This document shows positions 6,377-14,190 of a DNA stretch of 34,251 bases, piece by piece. Source of the DNA: Oscillospiraceae bacterium (GTDB lineage: Bacteria; Bacillota; Clostridia; Oscillospirales; Oscillospiraceae); NCBI GenBank assembly GCA_015068225.1, contig SVKX01000016.1:1-34251 (forward strand), given 5' to 3'. Within the stretch, counting starts at the first letter, position 1. Each line of letters opens with the position of its first letter. The position numbers and the translations under genes were made by a program. The notes beneath the pieces were generated by a model. That model was not told the DNA's origin. It was given only the letters and a program-made list of their open reading frames with translations, and ran no database searches.

Positions 6377-8902
6377 TTAGCTGTCCAACGTATTGGAAAT
6401 AATCACCAGGGAAACACCTTGGGGCTTTAAGATCAAGGTGCCTTTCCGTCCGGTAGATTCCAGGGCGTATCTGACCGAAATTCTATTATCATCATGGAAT
6501 TCCATACTCAGTGCCTTGGCAGGATCACTTGCAAAGCTTTCCACCTTAAGGAATGCATTATCTACGTACCGCATCACCTCGGGATCCTCTGTTGTCCCGG
6601 GGAGATAGGTGTTGGAAAGGATCTGATAACCGTTGTCCGTTGGTTGCAAGGTCACCACAAAGTCCCATTTAGGATATGCAAATTTGCTATAAATCACTTG
6701 GACCGTACCACCGTTCCGATATTCTACCGCCTTTGGCTCAAAATGATTTGTCTCACCTTGCATGCCGGTTGCGTAGAAGCAGTAGCTATCCGTGCTTTCC
6801 AGGTAGATCAAGTCGGCGAAAGCGGATTCCGGGAGGTCTGCGAGGGAAATACCAAAGCACTTCTGCAATTCCTCCTCCATCTTATCCTTGGGGAGTCGAT
6901 GGAAATCCCCTGCCCCTGCATAACCCCAAAATGAGTTCTCAAGGTACGGCTTCAGCTCCGTCAATTCCGCTTGGGTTGCAGTTTTCTCGCCCTTAAAGCC
7001 ATTGCCAAAAAAATTACGCAAATTCAGCTCCATGGGGGAAGCATATTCTTGTCCTAACGCATAGTTATAGTAATTCCTTGTTTCTCTGTCAGGCATCGAA
7101 ATACCGTGGAACATCTCATGGAAGAAAGCCAATTCCGGATCATCGAACACAAACCACTTATTGGAAAGGATCTGGAAATCTCCGCCGTTGGGTTTCAGCA
7201 TTACAATATGCTTCCCCACCGTGGATGCAGAAGAAATATATTCCACCTTGACAGTACCATCGTCCTGGTATTCTACACTCTGAACTTCATAGTTTTTTAC
7301 ATAGACATTGCTAGTTGTATCCACGAAGCAGTAACAGTCACTGCTTTCCAAATATGTCAGATTTCTATAGGCCGTATCCGGCAGGTCTTCCAAGGAAATA
7401 CCAAAATACCTCTGCAGTTCTGCATTCATTTTATTCTTGGGAAGTCGATAGAGTTTCGCTTTTTCAAGCCAGTTTTCACTGTAATGCTGCTTCAGCTCTT
7501 CCATTTCCGCATCGGTGGCCGTGTCCGGGCCTAAACTGCCGCGAAAGAAATCATATAGCCCTATTTCTTTCGGATCGGTAAATTCAAAACCCAAAGCAAA
7601 ATAATAGGGGTTTCTCTCTTCTTCATTATAAGTAAACAGTTCCTGGAACGTCGCAACATCTGCATTTGGTACAGTGGTAGTGGTGGGCACTGTAGTCGGC
7701 GGCGTAGTAGTGGTAGTGGTCGGCACTGTGGTAGGCTGCGTAGTAGTGGAAGTGGTAGGTGCTGTGGTAGGCTGTGTGTTACCAGGGGCTGTGCCGTTGG
7801 GTGCGTCCAATGCACCGGAGAAGGTACAGCCGGTGATGACGGTCAGCACCACCAAAAGGATGATGGCGGCGGTCAAAAATACTTTTGGCTTTTTCACGAT
7901 GCATTTCATCCTTTCTTTCAGTTGTTTTTTTGTTTCGTGCATGGCGGTGGCGGTCTCCAGCAGCTGTCCCGGTGCAGGGACAGAGGATACCATGTCTAGC
8001 AAGGTCTTTCCGTAAGCCAGGCGCTCACCTTCTCCCAGCTTCTTCAGCGCAGCCTCATCGCAGGCCAGCTCGCAGTCACGCCGGGAAAGGCTGGCTGCCA
8101 CCCACACCAGAGGGTTAAACCAGTAGATGCACAGACAGAGGCACCGCACCCATGACCAAATATGGTCACGGTGATGCAGATGGGTCAGTTCGTGGGTCAG
8201 CACATGGTGTCGGGTCTGCGCATTGTCTACACAGCCGGGTGTCATATAGACCGTAGGCTTCCAAAGGCCGAAAAGGCAGGGGGACGTGAGCACTGGGTTA
8301 ACCTTGACGGGGACTTTGCTCTCGGGCAAATCGAAAGCTTTCGCACTTGCGCGAAGCTTTCTGCGGAAGGTCAGGTTCACAAACGCAAACCAGCCTGCCA
8401 TCGCAGCCATACCGGCAACCCAAATCGCCAAGGCGATCTGTCCGACGGTGGGAACTGCAGTTTGGGAAACTTTCGTTTCGATCTCCTGGCTGATCTCCGG
8501 CAAAAGGATGCTTTCCGGCTTATTCGTTTCCAGAACCTCGTCATAGACCTCCTGCTCCGGCCGGCCATGTTGGATCTGGGACTCTACCTGCTCCTGCACT
8601 TCAGGAATGAATACGGGGCTGCCCTGAGAAAGGTAATCCCGGAGCGCATTGCTGTAGGCCTCCTCCCGGCTGGGACCGGAAACGGGTCTTTGCGCAATGT
8701 CCGTAATGATATTCGTAACCGGTTTTGCCGGAGTAAGGACGCTGAAGTTCAGATTTCCGAACTGAACTGGGATCAGTAGCCGCAGTGCCACCAGCAGCCA
8801 TGCGCCGTAGATCAGCTGTCGGCTGACCTTATTCCGGAACAAAAAGCGCAGAAGGATTATGGCCAGGATCAACACAGAAGAGGTAATTAAAATTTCTTTC
8901 AT
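6377..8902 (-). CDS. BlaR1/MecR1-like M56 membrane metallopeptidase with a duplicated sensor module
   Basis: This 841-residue membrane protein starts with hydrophobic helices (residues 3-20, 30-48 and about 155-180). A cytoplasmic M56 zinc-protease domain follows with HELTH at residues 237-241 and the downstream RRDCELACDEAA run. Another membrane helix (KVFLTAAIILLVVLTVIT) precedes Cys in ITGCTF. A Thr/Pro-rich linker leads to the outer part. In place of the penicillin-binding sensor of BlaR1 it has two tandem copies of a module of about 170 residues (about 417-590 and 590-765) plus a third partial copy. The copies share FGISLxDLP, YLES-D-YCF and QILSN. It overlaps the repressor gene by four bases. 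By family logic it senses an outside signal and triggers loss of the repressor. The ligand is unknown; beta-lactam is not supported. Confidence 0.85.
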   Translation of the reverse strand: MKEILITSSVLILAIILLRFLFRNKVSRQLIYGAWLLVALRLLIPVQFGNLNFSVLTPAKPVTNIITDIAQRPVSGPSREEAYSNALRDYLSQGSPVFIPEVQEQVESQIQHGRPEQEVYDEVLETNKPESILLPEISQEIETKVSQTAVPTVGQIALAIWVAGMAAMAGWFAFVNLTFRRKLRASAKAFDLPESKVPVKVNPVLTSPCLFGLWKPTVYMTPGCVDNAQTRHHVLTHELTHLHHRDHIWSWVRCLCLCIYWFNPLVWVAASLSRRDCELACDEAALKKLGEGERLAYGKTLLDMVSSVPAPGQLLETATAMHETKKQLKERMKCIVKKPKVFLTAAIILLVVLTVITGCTFSGALDAPNGTAPGNTQPTTAPTTSTTTQPTTVPTTTTTTPPTTVPTTTTVPNADVATFQELFTYNEEERNPYYFALGFEFTDPKEIGLYDFFRGSLGPDTATDAEMEELKQHYSENWLEKAKLYRLPKNKMNAELQRYFGISLEDLPDTAYRNLTYLESSDCYCFVDTTSNVYVKNYEVQSVEYQDDGTVKVEYISSASTVGKHIVMLKPNGGDFQILSNKWFVFDDPELAFFHEMFHGISMPDRETRNYYNYALGQEYASPMELNLRNFFGNGFKGEKTATQAELTELKPYLENSFWGYAGAGDFHRLPKDKMEEELQKCFGISLADLPESAFADLIYLESTDSYCFYATGMQGETNHFEPKAVEYRNGGTVQVIYSKFAYPKWDFVVTLQPTDNGYQILSNTYLPGTTEDPEVMRYVDNAFLKVESFASDPAKALSMEFHDDNRISVRYALESTGRKGTLILKPQGVSLVIISNTLDS

Positions 8903-9279
8903 TCCGCTTCCTCCTCCGCTTGTCGCAAAATAGCATACAATTCGTCAATGTCCGCCTTCGACAGGTGCTTGTGATTGACCAAAGTGCTGAGCATAAGCCC
9001 CAGACTTCCCCGATAGGCTCTGTCCAGCAGAGAGTCCGTCTCCTGAGCCACCACATCCTCCCGGTCAACCGCCGGCCGAAACAGCTTGGTGCGACCATCG
9101 GTGTCGTAAGCAATCAATTCTTTTTCGGTCATTCGGCGCACCATGGTGGTGACGGTGCTTTTGGACCAGCCCACGGTTTTGCCCAGGGTATTAACCAATT
9201 CCATCAGCGTCCGGGGCTCTTCCCAAAGCAGCTCCATGATGCTCCATTCGGTGTGCGTGACGGTCAGTTTTCTATCCAT
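8899..9279 (-). CDS. BlaI/MecI/CopY-family transcriptional repressor
   Basis: The 126-residue protein is a winged-helix repressor. It has LTVTHTEWSIMELLW at the N-terminus, the recognition region VGWSKSTVTTMVRRMTEKELI, and a C-terminal dimerisation helix region (LSKADIDELYAILRQ). The family binds operators as dimers and is inactivated by proteolysis after its M56 partner is activated. The ATG at 9279 is preferred because GGGAGGG precedes it by about nine bases; a longer in-frame start has no ribosome site and would begin inside the operator. It overlaps the M56 gene by four bases. Two inverted repeats in its promoter predict autoregulation. No beta-lactamase or penicillin-binding protein gene lies beside it, so its regulon beyond itself is unknown. 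Confidence 0.9.
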   Translation of the reverse strand: MDRKLTVTHTEWSIMELLWEEPRTLMELVNTLGKTVGWSKSTVTTMVRRMTEKELIAYDTDGRTKLFRPAVDREDVVAQETDSLLDRAYRGSLGLMLSTLVNHKHLSKADIDELYAILRQAEEEAE

Positions 9280-9299
9280 AAAGACATCCCTCCCATGTT

Positions 9300-9350
9300 G
9301 GTTTACTTTTGTAAACCAATTATAACACGAATGGTTTACACTTGTCAACC
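9300..9350 (-). promoter_or_regulatory. Promoter with two BlaI-type operators
   Basis: The minus strand reads TTGACA (9348-9343), 18 bases, then TATAAT (9324-9319). Inverted repeat GGTTTAC-4-GTAAACC lies at 9300-9317 over the transcript start. A near copy, GGTTTAC-4-GTCAACC, lies at 9333-9350 over the -35 box. The half-sites contain the TAC/GTA core usual for this repressor family. Two sites 33 bases apart (about three helical turns) would let two dimers bind one face. Confidence 0.85.
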
Positions 9351-9387
9351 TATTTTATAAGATTTCTTTTACTTTTTCGACGCGCCC

Positions 9388-9416
9388 TTGTTTTGTTTTT
9401 TCCCTTATGCTATAAT
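9388..9416 (+). promoter_or_regulatory. Promoter of the DUF218-M42 operon
   Basis: TTGTTT (9388-9393) and TATAAT (9411-9416) are 17 bases apart, about 30 bases before the ATG at 9445. Confidence 0.75.
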
Positions 9417-9444
9417 ACAGAAAATCTTCCACGGAGGTGCTGCC

Positions 9445-10224
9445 ATGAAAAAGGCTCCCCTATTGATCCTGAAATGGCTGTTCCCGGCCTTTTTTATGAT
9501 GCTCGGTCTTTTCTTTTATGCCGCCGTCCACGGTCATTCCTTTTTGGGGCTGATCTTCTTTGGTATTGCCGGTGTGATCTGCTGCTACTACCTGCTGGCC
9601 ATGCTGAAAAAGAACCACCTGACTGTTGCAAAAGTGCTGCAAACACTGCTGTCCATACTCCTTTGTCTGGGCATTGCAATTTTCACCATCACAGAAGTGA
9701 TCATCCTGCGGGCCAGTGCCGGCAGTCCGGATACAAAATGCCAATATGTTGTGGTATTAGGTGCCAAGGTCAACGGCACTTCCCCTTCCCTGTCCCTTAA
9801 CGACCGGATCCGGGCCGCCTATACATATCTTTCCGAAAATCCGGACACCATCGCCATCCTTTCCGGCGGTCAGGGCGCAGATGAAGGGATCTCTGAAGCT
9901 CAGTGCATGTTTGAACAGCTTACCGCCAGAGGCATTGATCCGGAAAGACTGTGGCTGGAGGACAAGGCCACCTCTACATGGGAAAACCTGAACTTTTCTC
10001 TGGCGCTGATTGAGGAAAAGACCGGTGTCCGCCCCTCAACCATCGGCCTGCTCTCCAGCGAATACCACCTGTTCCGCGCCAGCCTTTTTGCCGCGGACTG
10101 CGGCGTTGATGCAATCGGCATTCCCGCTGCTACCAGCTGGTTTTCCATCCGCGTCAATTATTTTCTGCGGGAGGTTGCCGGCGTGTGGCACTATCTGATT
10201 TTAGGAGGACAATATCATGATTGA
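9445..10224 (+). CDS. YdcF/SanA-like DUF218 membrane protein
   Basis: The 259-residue protein has three hydrophobic segments in its first 90 residues and then a DUF218 domain. The domain shows VVLGAKVNG near residue 105, SGGQG near residue 142, an acidic EGISEAQCM stretch, EDKATSTWENL and LSSEYHLFRA. These are the usual conserved blocks of the YdcF/SanA/ElyC group, linked in other bacteria to envelope integrity and lipid-carrier metabolism; the reaction is not established. ATG 9445 is chosen because ACGGAGG precedes it by seven bases. Its last eight bases overlap the next gene, so the two are coupled. Confidence 0.8.
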   Translation: MKKAPLLILKWLFPAFFMMLGLFFYAAVHGHSFLGLIFFGIAGVICCYYLLAMLKKNHLTVAKVLQTLLSILLCLGIAIFTITEVIILRASAGSPDTKCQYVVVLGAKVNGTSPSLSLNDRIRAAYTYLSENPDTIAILSGGQGADEGISEAQCMFEQLTARGIDPERLWLEDKATSTWENLNFSLALIEEKTGVRPSTIGLLSSEYHLFRASLFAADCGVDAIGIPAATSWFSIRVNYFLREVAGVWHYLILGGQYHD

Positions 10225-11257
10225 ACGCATGTATGCAGAATACGCATGGGAGAAAACTGAGACTCTGCTTTCCATCGACTCTCCCTCCGGCTATACCGCA
10301 AAGGCCGCCGCATGGGTAAAGGAAGCCTTTGAAAAATTAGGCTTTTCCGCGTCCATCACTGCCAAGGGCGGTGTTCTTGCGGATCTGGGTGGCAAAAATG
10401 CCGATGACGGCTTGCTTTTAGAAGCCCATGCTGACACTTTGGGCGGCATGGTTGCCCAGATCAAGGGCAACGGCCGCCTGCGGCTGACAGCCCTTGGTGG
10501 CATGAATGCCAACAACGGCGAAGCAGAAAATGTATGGGTCTACACCCGCAGCGGCAAGGTCATTGACGGCACGCTGCAGCTTTGCAACGCCTCGGTCCAT
10601 GTAAACGGTGATTATTCCACCGCAAAGCGCTCTTTCGACACTATGGAAGTAGTGCTGGATGAAGATGTGCGCTCCGTCGATGACACCCGGGCGCTGGGTA
10701 TTGAGGTGGGCGACATTGTATGCTTTGATCCCCGTACCCGCCGCACTGCTTCTGGGTATCTCAAGAGCCGTTTTCTGGATGACAAGCTGTCTGTTGGCAT
10801 TCTGTTGGGCTTTGCCAAATACCTCAGCGACAACAGCATTACTCCTCCGCGCCGGACCTGGGTCCATGTAACGGTATATGAAGAGGTTGGCCACGGCGGC
10901 TCTGCTTCTGTTCCTGCAGGCATCACAGAAGCCATTTCTGTGGATATGGGCTGCGTTGGCGACGGCCTGCAGTGTACGGAAAAGCAGGTCTCCATCTGTG
11001 CCAAGGATTCCGGCGGTCCTTACAGCTACGAAGTCGTAGGAAAGCTCATTGACGCTGCCAAGAAAACCGGTGCGGACTATGCAGTGGATGTATATCCCTA
11101 CTACGGCTCGGATGTAGAAGCAACCCTGCGCAGCGGCGTGGATATCCGCCACGGTTTGATCGGTGCCGGCGTCTATGCCAGCCACGGTTATGAACGCAGC
11201 CATATGGATGGCGTATATAATACACTCAAGGTCCTTTCCGGCTATCTGGGAGTATAA
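10217..11257 (+). CDS. M42-family metallo-aminopeptidase
   Basis: This 346-residue protein fits the M42 (glutamyl aminopeptidase/deblocking peptidase) family, large cytoplasmic oligomers that trim peptides with two metal ions. Candidate ligands are His and Asp in LEAHADTLGG (near residue 75), Asp in FLDDKLS (near 192), Glu in YEEVGHGGS (near 222), Asp in SVDMGC and His in YASHGYERSH (near 325). The insertion between the first two metal sites is the usual PDZ-like subdomain. It overlaps the DUF218 gene by eight bases and has AGGAGG before its ATG inside that gene. No clear terminator follows before the tRNA-Leu promoter. Confidence 0.9.
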   Translation: MIERMYAEYAWEKTETLLSIDSPSGYTAKAAAWVKEAFEKLGFSASITAKGGVLADLGGKNADDGLLLEAHADTLGGMVAQIKGNGRLRLTALGGMNANNGEAENVWVYTRSGKVIDGTLQLCNASVHVNGDYSTAKRSFDTMEVVLDEDVRSVDDTRALGIEVGDIVCFDPRTRRTASGYLKSRFLDDKLSVGILLGFAKYLSDNSITPPRRTWVHVTVYEEVGHGGSASVPAGITEAISVDMGCVGDGLQCTEKQVSICAKDSGGPYSYEVVGKLIDAAKKTGADYAVDVYPYYGSDVEATLRSGVDIRHGLIGAGVYASHGYERSHMDGVYNTLKVLSGYLGV

Positions 11258-11292
11258 AGCACACCGTTATTCAGATGCTGAAAAACTTCCTC

Positions 11293-11321
11293 TTGCTTTT
11301 TTCCGGCAATTGTACTATACT
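11293..11321 (+). promoter_or_regulatory. Promoter of tRNA-Leu
   Basis: TTGCTT (11293-11298) and TATACT (11316-11321) are 17 bases apart, and transcription would start a few bases before the tRNA at 11335. Confidence 0.7.
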
Positions 11322-11334
11322 GTAAAGGCAGCAT

Positions 11335-11420
11335 GCCGGTGTGTTGGAATGGTAGACGAGGCGGACTCAAAATCCGTTGGTGGCGACATCGTGTGGGTTC
11401 GAGTCCCACCACCGGCACCA
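11335..11420 (+). tRNA. tRNA-Leu(CAA)
   Basis: Acceptor GCCGGTG pairs with CACCGGC. The anticodon loop is CTCAAAA with anticodon CAA, which reads UUG. A long variable arm (GTGGCGACATCGTG) marks a class II tRNA. The T-arm contains GGTTCGAGTCC and CCA is encoded at 11418-11420. Confidence 0.95.
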
Positions 11421-11421
11421 C

Positions 11422-11458
11422 AAAAGCTCCAATGAATGTAACATTCATTGGAGCTTTT
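11422..11458 (+). terminator. Terminator after tRNA-Leu
   Basis: A perfect inverted repeat of 18 bases per arm (11422-11439 with 11441-11458) leaves only one central base, so a few central pairs must open into a loop. It ends in TTTT. Confidence 0.7.
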
Positions 11459-11519
11459 GAACTTGTTGCCACTTTGGGGATATCACAAGATGCTTTGGGC
11501 GCAGAAGGGAAACACCACC

Positions 11520-12887
11520 ATGAAAAACGATAAAACAGAGCTGTTTGAAACAATGCCGGTAGGCAAAGCATTGCTCACCATGGCTATTCCCACAATTATC
11601 AGCCAGCTCATTACTATGGTCTATAATCTGGCCGATACCTTTTTCATCGGGATGAGCAACGATCCGTACAAGGTTGCAGCAGCAAGTATCATGGGTGTGC
11701 TGTTCTTCATGCTCAACTCCCTTGCCAACCTGTTCGGTGTGGGTGGAGGAAGCCTTCTTTCCCGGTTGCTTGGGGAGAAAAAAGAAGAGGATGCTCGGCG
11801 TGTAGGTGCATTCAGCATTTATGGATCACTGGTGATTGCGTTTGCTTATTCCCTTATTTGTTTTCTGTTCACAGAGCCGCTGGCCCGGCTGCTGGGCGCA
11901 TCCGACAACACTGTAGGTTACGCATCCAGCTATCTGTTCTGGGTTGTGGTGATTGGCGGTATTCCCTCCACTCTGGGACTGACAATGTCTCATCTGCTCA
12001 GAAGCGCCGGATATTCTAAGGAATCCGGAATGGGTCTTGCCATCGGTGGCATTTCCAACATTATTTTAGACCCACTCTTTATGTTTGTGATCCTGCCTGA
12101 AGGAAACGAAGTGGCTGGTGCCGCGATTGCCACCCTGCTTTCCAATGTGATCACGCTCTTGTTTTTCCTTTTCACATATTACCGTCTTCGCGGAAAAACA
12201 GTACTTTCCCTTTCCCCTAAGCATGCGCGTCCGGAAAGGAATCTGATTATAGGGATATTTTCTATCGGATTGCCCTCCGCACTGACCGCTCTGCTCGCAA
12301 ACCTTACCAGCATCGTGAAGAACAATCTGACTGCCGGATACGGAGATATTAAACTTGCGGCATACGGAATTGTAATGAAAGCAGATATGCTGCCGCTGAA
12401 TATTGGCATGGGCCTATGTCAGGGTATGATGCCGCTGGTAGCCTATAACTATGCGGCAAAAAACTATCCCAGAATGAAGAGCTTTACCAAAGCGGCTCAG
12501 GTTGCAGGCATGGCGACAGCCTGTGTGTTCATTGCGTTGTTTGAAGTATTTGCATCCCAGATCATATGGATATTTATCCGGGACGAAGAAACCATTACTT
12601 ACGGAACGGATTTTCTGCGAATTGCCTGTTTGGCAACCCCCTTTATGATCTCTAATTTTCAGAAGATCTATTGCCTGCAGGCTATGGGCAAAGGCAAGGA
12701 ATCCCTCATTCTTGGCGTTTGCAGGCAGGGCTTATTTGCCATTCCCATTTTGATTATTCTGAACCATTTTATTGGCCTTTACGGTGTCGTTGCTGCCCAG
12801 CTTATTTCCGATGGCCTGACATTTATTCTCTCTACGGTTCTTTACCGCAAGATCTATAACCACCTGCAAAAGGAGATTCATCTGTAG
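11520..12887 (+). CDS. MATE-family multidrug exporter
   Basis: The 455-residue membrane protein has the twelve hydrophobic segments and two-halves pattern of MATE transporters, which export organic cations or drugs using Na+ or H+. The N-terminal MPVGKALLTMAIPTIISQL and the YNLADTFFIG segment are typical of the clostridial NorM/DinF-like group. The second half opens with LIIGIFSIGLPSALTALL. ATG 11520 follows AGAAGGGA; a start 24 codons upstream would overlap the tRNA terminator and lacks a ribosome site. It stands alone between tRNA-Leu and the amidohydrolase. I see no specific regulator beside it and cannot name a substrate. Confidence 0.9.
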   Translation: MKNDKTELFETMPVGKALLTMAIPTIISQLITMVYNLADTFFIGMSNDPYKVAAASIMGVLFFMLNSLANLFGVGGGSLLSRLLGEKKEEDARRVGAFSIYGSLVIAFAYSLICFLFTEPLARLLGASDNTVGYASSYLFWVVVIGGIPSTLGLTMSHLLRSAGYSKESGMGLAIGGISNIILDPLFMFVILPEGNEVAGAAIATLLSNVITLLFFLFTYYRLRGKTVLSLSPKHARPERNLIIGIFSIGLPSALTALLANLTSIVKNNLTAGYGDIKLAAYGIVMKADMLPLNIGMGLCQGMMPLVAYNYAAKNYPRMKSFTKAAQVAGMATACVFIALFEVFASQIIWIFIRDEETITYGTDFLRIACLATPFMISNFQKIYCLQAMGKGKESLILGVCRQGLFAIPILIILNHFIGLYGVVAAQLISDGLTFILSTVLYRKIYNHLQKEIHL

Positions 12888-12975
12888 CCTTGTATGAAAA
12901 ATGTTGATTGGAGCAGCTGTGCAATCATATCCCGGCACCTGTATATGCTGCATTTTTCTGTCGGCAAAAATATAC

Positions 12976-13005
12976 TTTACATTTTTCCCCACATTGTGCT
13001 ATAAT
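12976..13005 (+). promoter_or_regulatory. Promoter of the amidohydrolase gene
   Basis: TTTACA (12976-12981) and TATAAT (13000-13005) are 18 bases apart. Transcription would start near 13012, which rules out upstream ATG codons and supports the TTG start at 13043. Confidence 0.75.
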
Positions 13006-13042
13006 GCAATGCAAATTCCCAAAGAAACCGAGGCGAAAGGCA

Positions 13043-13840
13043 TTGCATCTGATCGATTTTCATACGCATATATATCCGCAAGCCATTGCCGCCAAGGCCG
13101 CCAAAAGCATCAGCGATTTTTATGAGCTGGAAGGCGGCGGTATGGACGGCACTGTGGAGCAGCTCCTGCAGCTGGGCAGGCAGATTGGGGTTGATAAATA
13201 TGTGGTCCTTCCTGTGGGGCTGAAACCAAATCATGTCCGACATATCAACGAGTTTATCCTTGGTGAAGTCGCTCAGCATAAGGAGTTTATCGGTTTCGGC
13301 ACTGTCCACGCCGCCATGGATAACCTTTGCGAGGAAGTGGAATTCATTCAGCAGTCCGGTCTGCACGGTATCAAGATGCACCCGGACACCCAGCTGTTTG
13401 ATATTGATGATGAGCGGCTCTTTCCAATGTACGATATGGTGCAGGGCAAGCTTCCGGTGATGCTCCACATGGGCGATAAGCGCTACAATTATTCTCACCC
13501 CGCCCGGCTGAGAAGGGTGCTGAGGACGTTCCCCGGCCTGCAGGTGATCGCCGCCCACTTTGGTGGTTATTCTGTATATGACGAGGCTTACGAAAACCTC
13601 CATGACATGGATTGCTTTATGGATGTTTCCAGTTCTCTCATGTTCATGTCACCGGAAGACGCGGTAAAGCGGATCCGCAGCTACGGCACAGAGCGACTGG
13701 TTTACGGCAGTGACTTCCCTCTGTGGAATCCGGCAGAGGAATGGGAGCGGTTCTTGAAACTGCCTCTGACGGAGGAAGAACAGGAGCAGATCACTTATAA
13801 AACCGCTTTGACTGTATTGGGAGACGGAATCTCCCTGTAA
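13043..13840 (+). CDS. Amidohydrolase-2 (ACMSD-like) family metal-dependent hydrolase
   Basis: About 265 residues form a TIM-barrel metal hydrolase. It opens with the metal-binding HxH in LIDFHTHIYP, then HGIKMHPDTQ, MLHMGD and the barrel His in VIAAHFGGY, and ends with the conserved Asp in LVYGSDFPLW. These match the amidohydrolase-related (PF04909-type) family of hydrolases and decarboxylases; the substrate cannot be told. No ATG fits: the promoter -10 box ends at 13005 and the last in-frame ATG (13011) would be at the transcript start. TTG 13043 is preceded by GAGGCGAAAGG, and CTG 13049 is another possibility. The Leu T-box promoter begins 13 bases after its stop codon. Confidence 0.8.
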   Translation: MHLIDFHTHIYPQAIAAKAAKSISDFYELEGGGMDGTVEQLLQLGRQIGVDKYVVLPVGLKPNHVRHINEFILGEVAQHKEFIGFGTVHAAMDNLCEEVEFIQQSGLHGIKMHPDTQLFDIDDERLFPMYDMVQGKLPVMLHMGDKRYNYSHPARLRRVLRTFPGLQVIAAHFGGYSVYDEAYENLHDMDCFMDVSSSLMFMSPEDAVKRIRSYGTERLVYGSDFPLWNPAEEWERFLKLPLTEEEQEQITYKTALTVLGDGISL

Positions 13841-13853
13841 GGCAAAAAAGCTA

Positions 13854-13882
13854 TTGACAATTAAAACCAAATGGTATAAAAT
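13854..13882 (+). promoter_or_regulatory. Promoter of the leucine T-box operon
   Basis: TTGACA at 13854-13859. The -10 is TATAAA (13875-13880, spacer 15) or TAAAAT (13877-13882, spacer 17). Confidence 0.75.
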
Positions 13883-13888
13883 GAGTTC

Positions 13889-14170
13889 AAATTTTCAAAT
13901 TCCAAATGCGATGATGATACTAAGCGGAAGCACCGTATCTTTCAGAGAGCCGCCGGATGGTGCAAGGCGGTAGATGCCGCTTTCTGCGTCTCCTATCTGA
14001 GCAGGTCTTCTGAAACAGCAGTAGGAAGTCCCGGGCGATCCCGTTACAGGTCCAGGATTTGTTGGAATCCTATGAGTGGTCTCCTTTTCAGGGGGCAAAT
14101 CGGGTGGTACCGTGGTCGATTTTTGTTGATCATCCCGCACAGGCATTTTGTCTGTGCGGATTTTTATTTT
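13889..14170 (+). promoter_or_regulatory. T-box leader, leucine-specific
   Basis: The leader has GATGATGATA near 13910, AGAGAG near 13943, an apical stem CCGCC/GGCGG around GGATGGTGCAA and the T-box sequence AAATCGGGTGGTACCGTGG at 14097-14115. Aligning on the shared CYGAGC block puts the specifier at 13990-13992, CTC (Leu), followed by CTAT-CTGAGC. The overlapping triplet CTA is also a Leu codon, while the other overlapping triplets (TCC, CCT, TAT) do not suit the downstream genes. Uncharged tRNA-Leu should allow read-through into the LeuA-like gene and the ligase fusion. Confidence 0.88.
14135..14170 (+). terminator. T-box terminator of the leucine unit
   Basis: CCGCACAG (14135-14142) pairs with CTGTGCGG (14152-14159), followed by ATTTTTATTTT. 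It competes with the T-box antiterminator. Confidence 0.85.
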
Positions 14171-14190
14171 CTGGTTGGTGAGGTATTGTT

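Noticed and set aside
6377..9279. Beta-lactam resistance operon
   Set aside because: The repressor and M56 protein fit the family, but the penicillin-binding sensor domain and any beta-lactamase or PBP gene are missing.
11448..11519. Longer start for the MATE protein
   Set aside because: These codons overlap the tRNA-Leu terminator and have no ribosome site; ATG 11520 with AGAAGGGA fits better.
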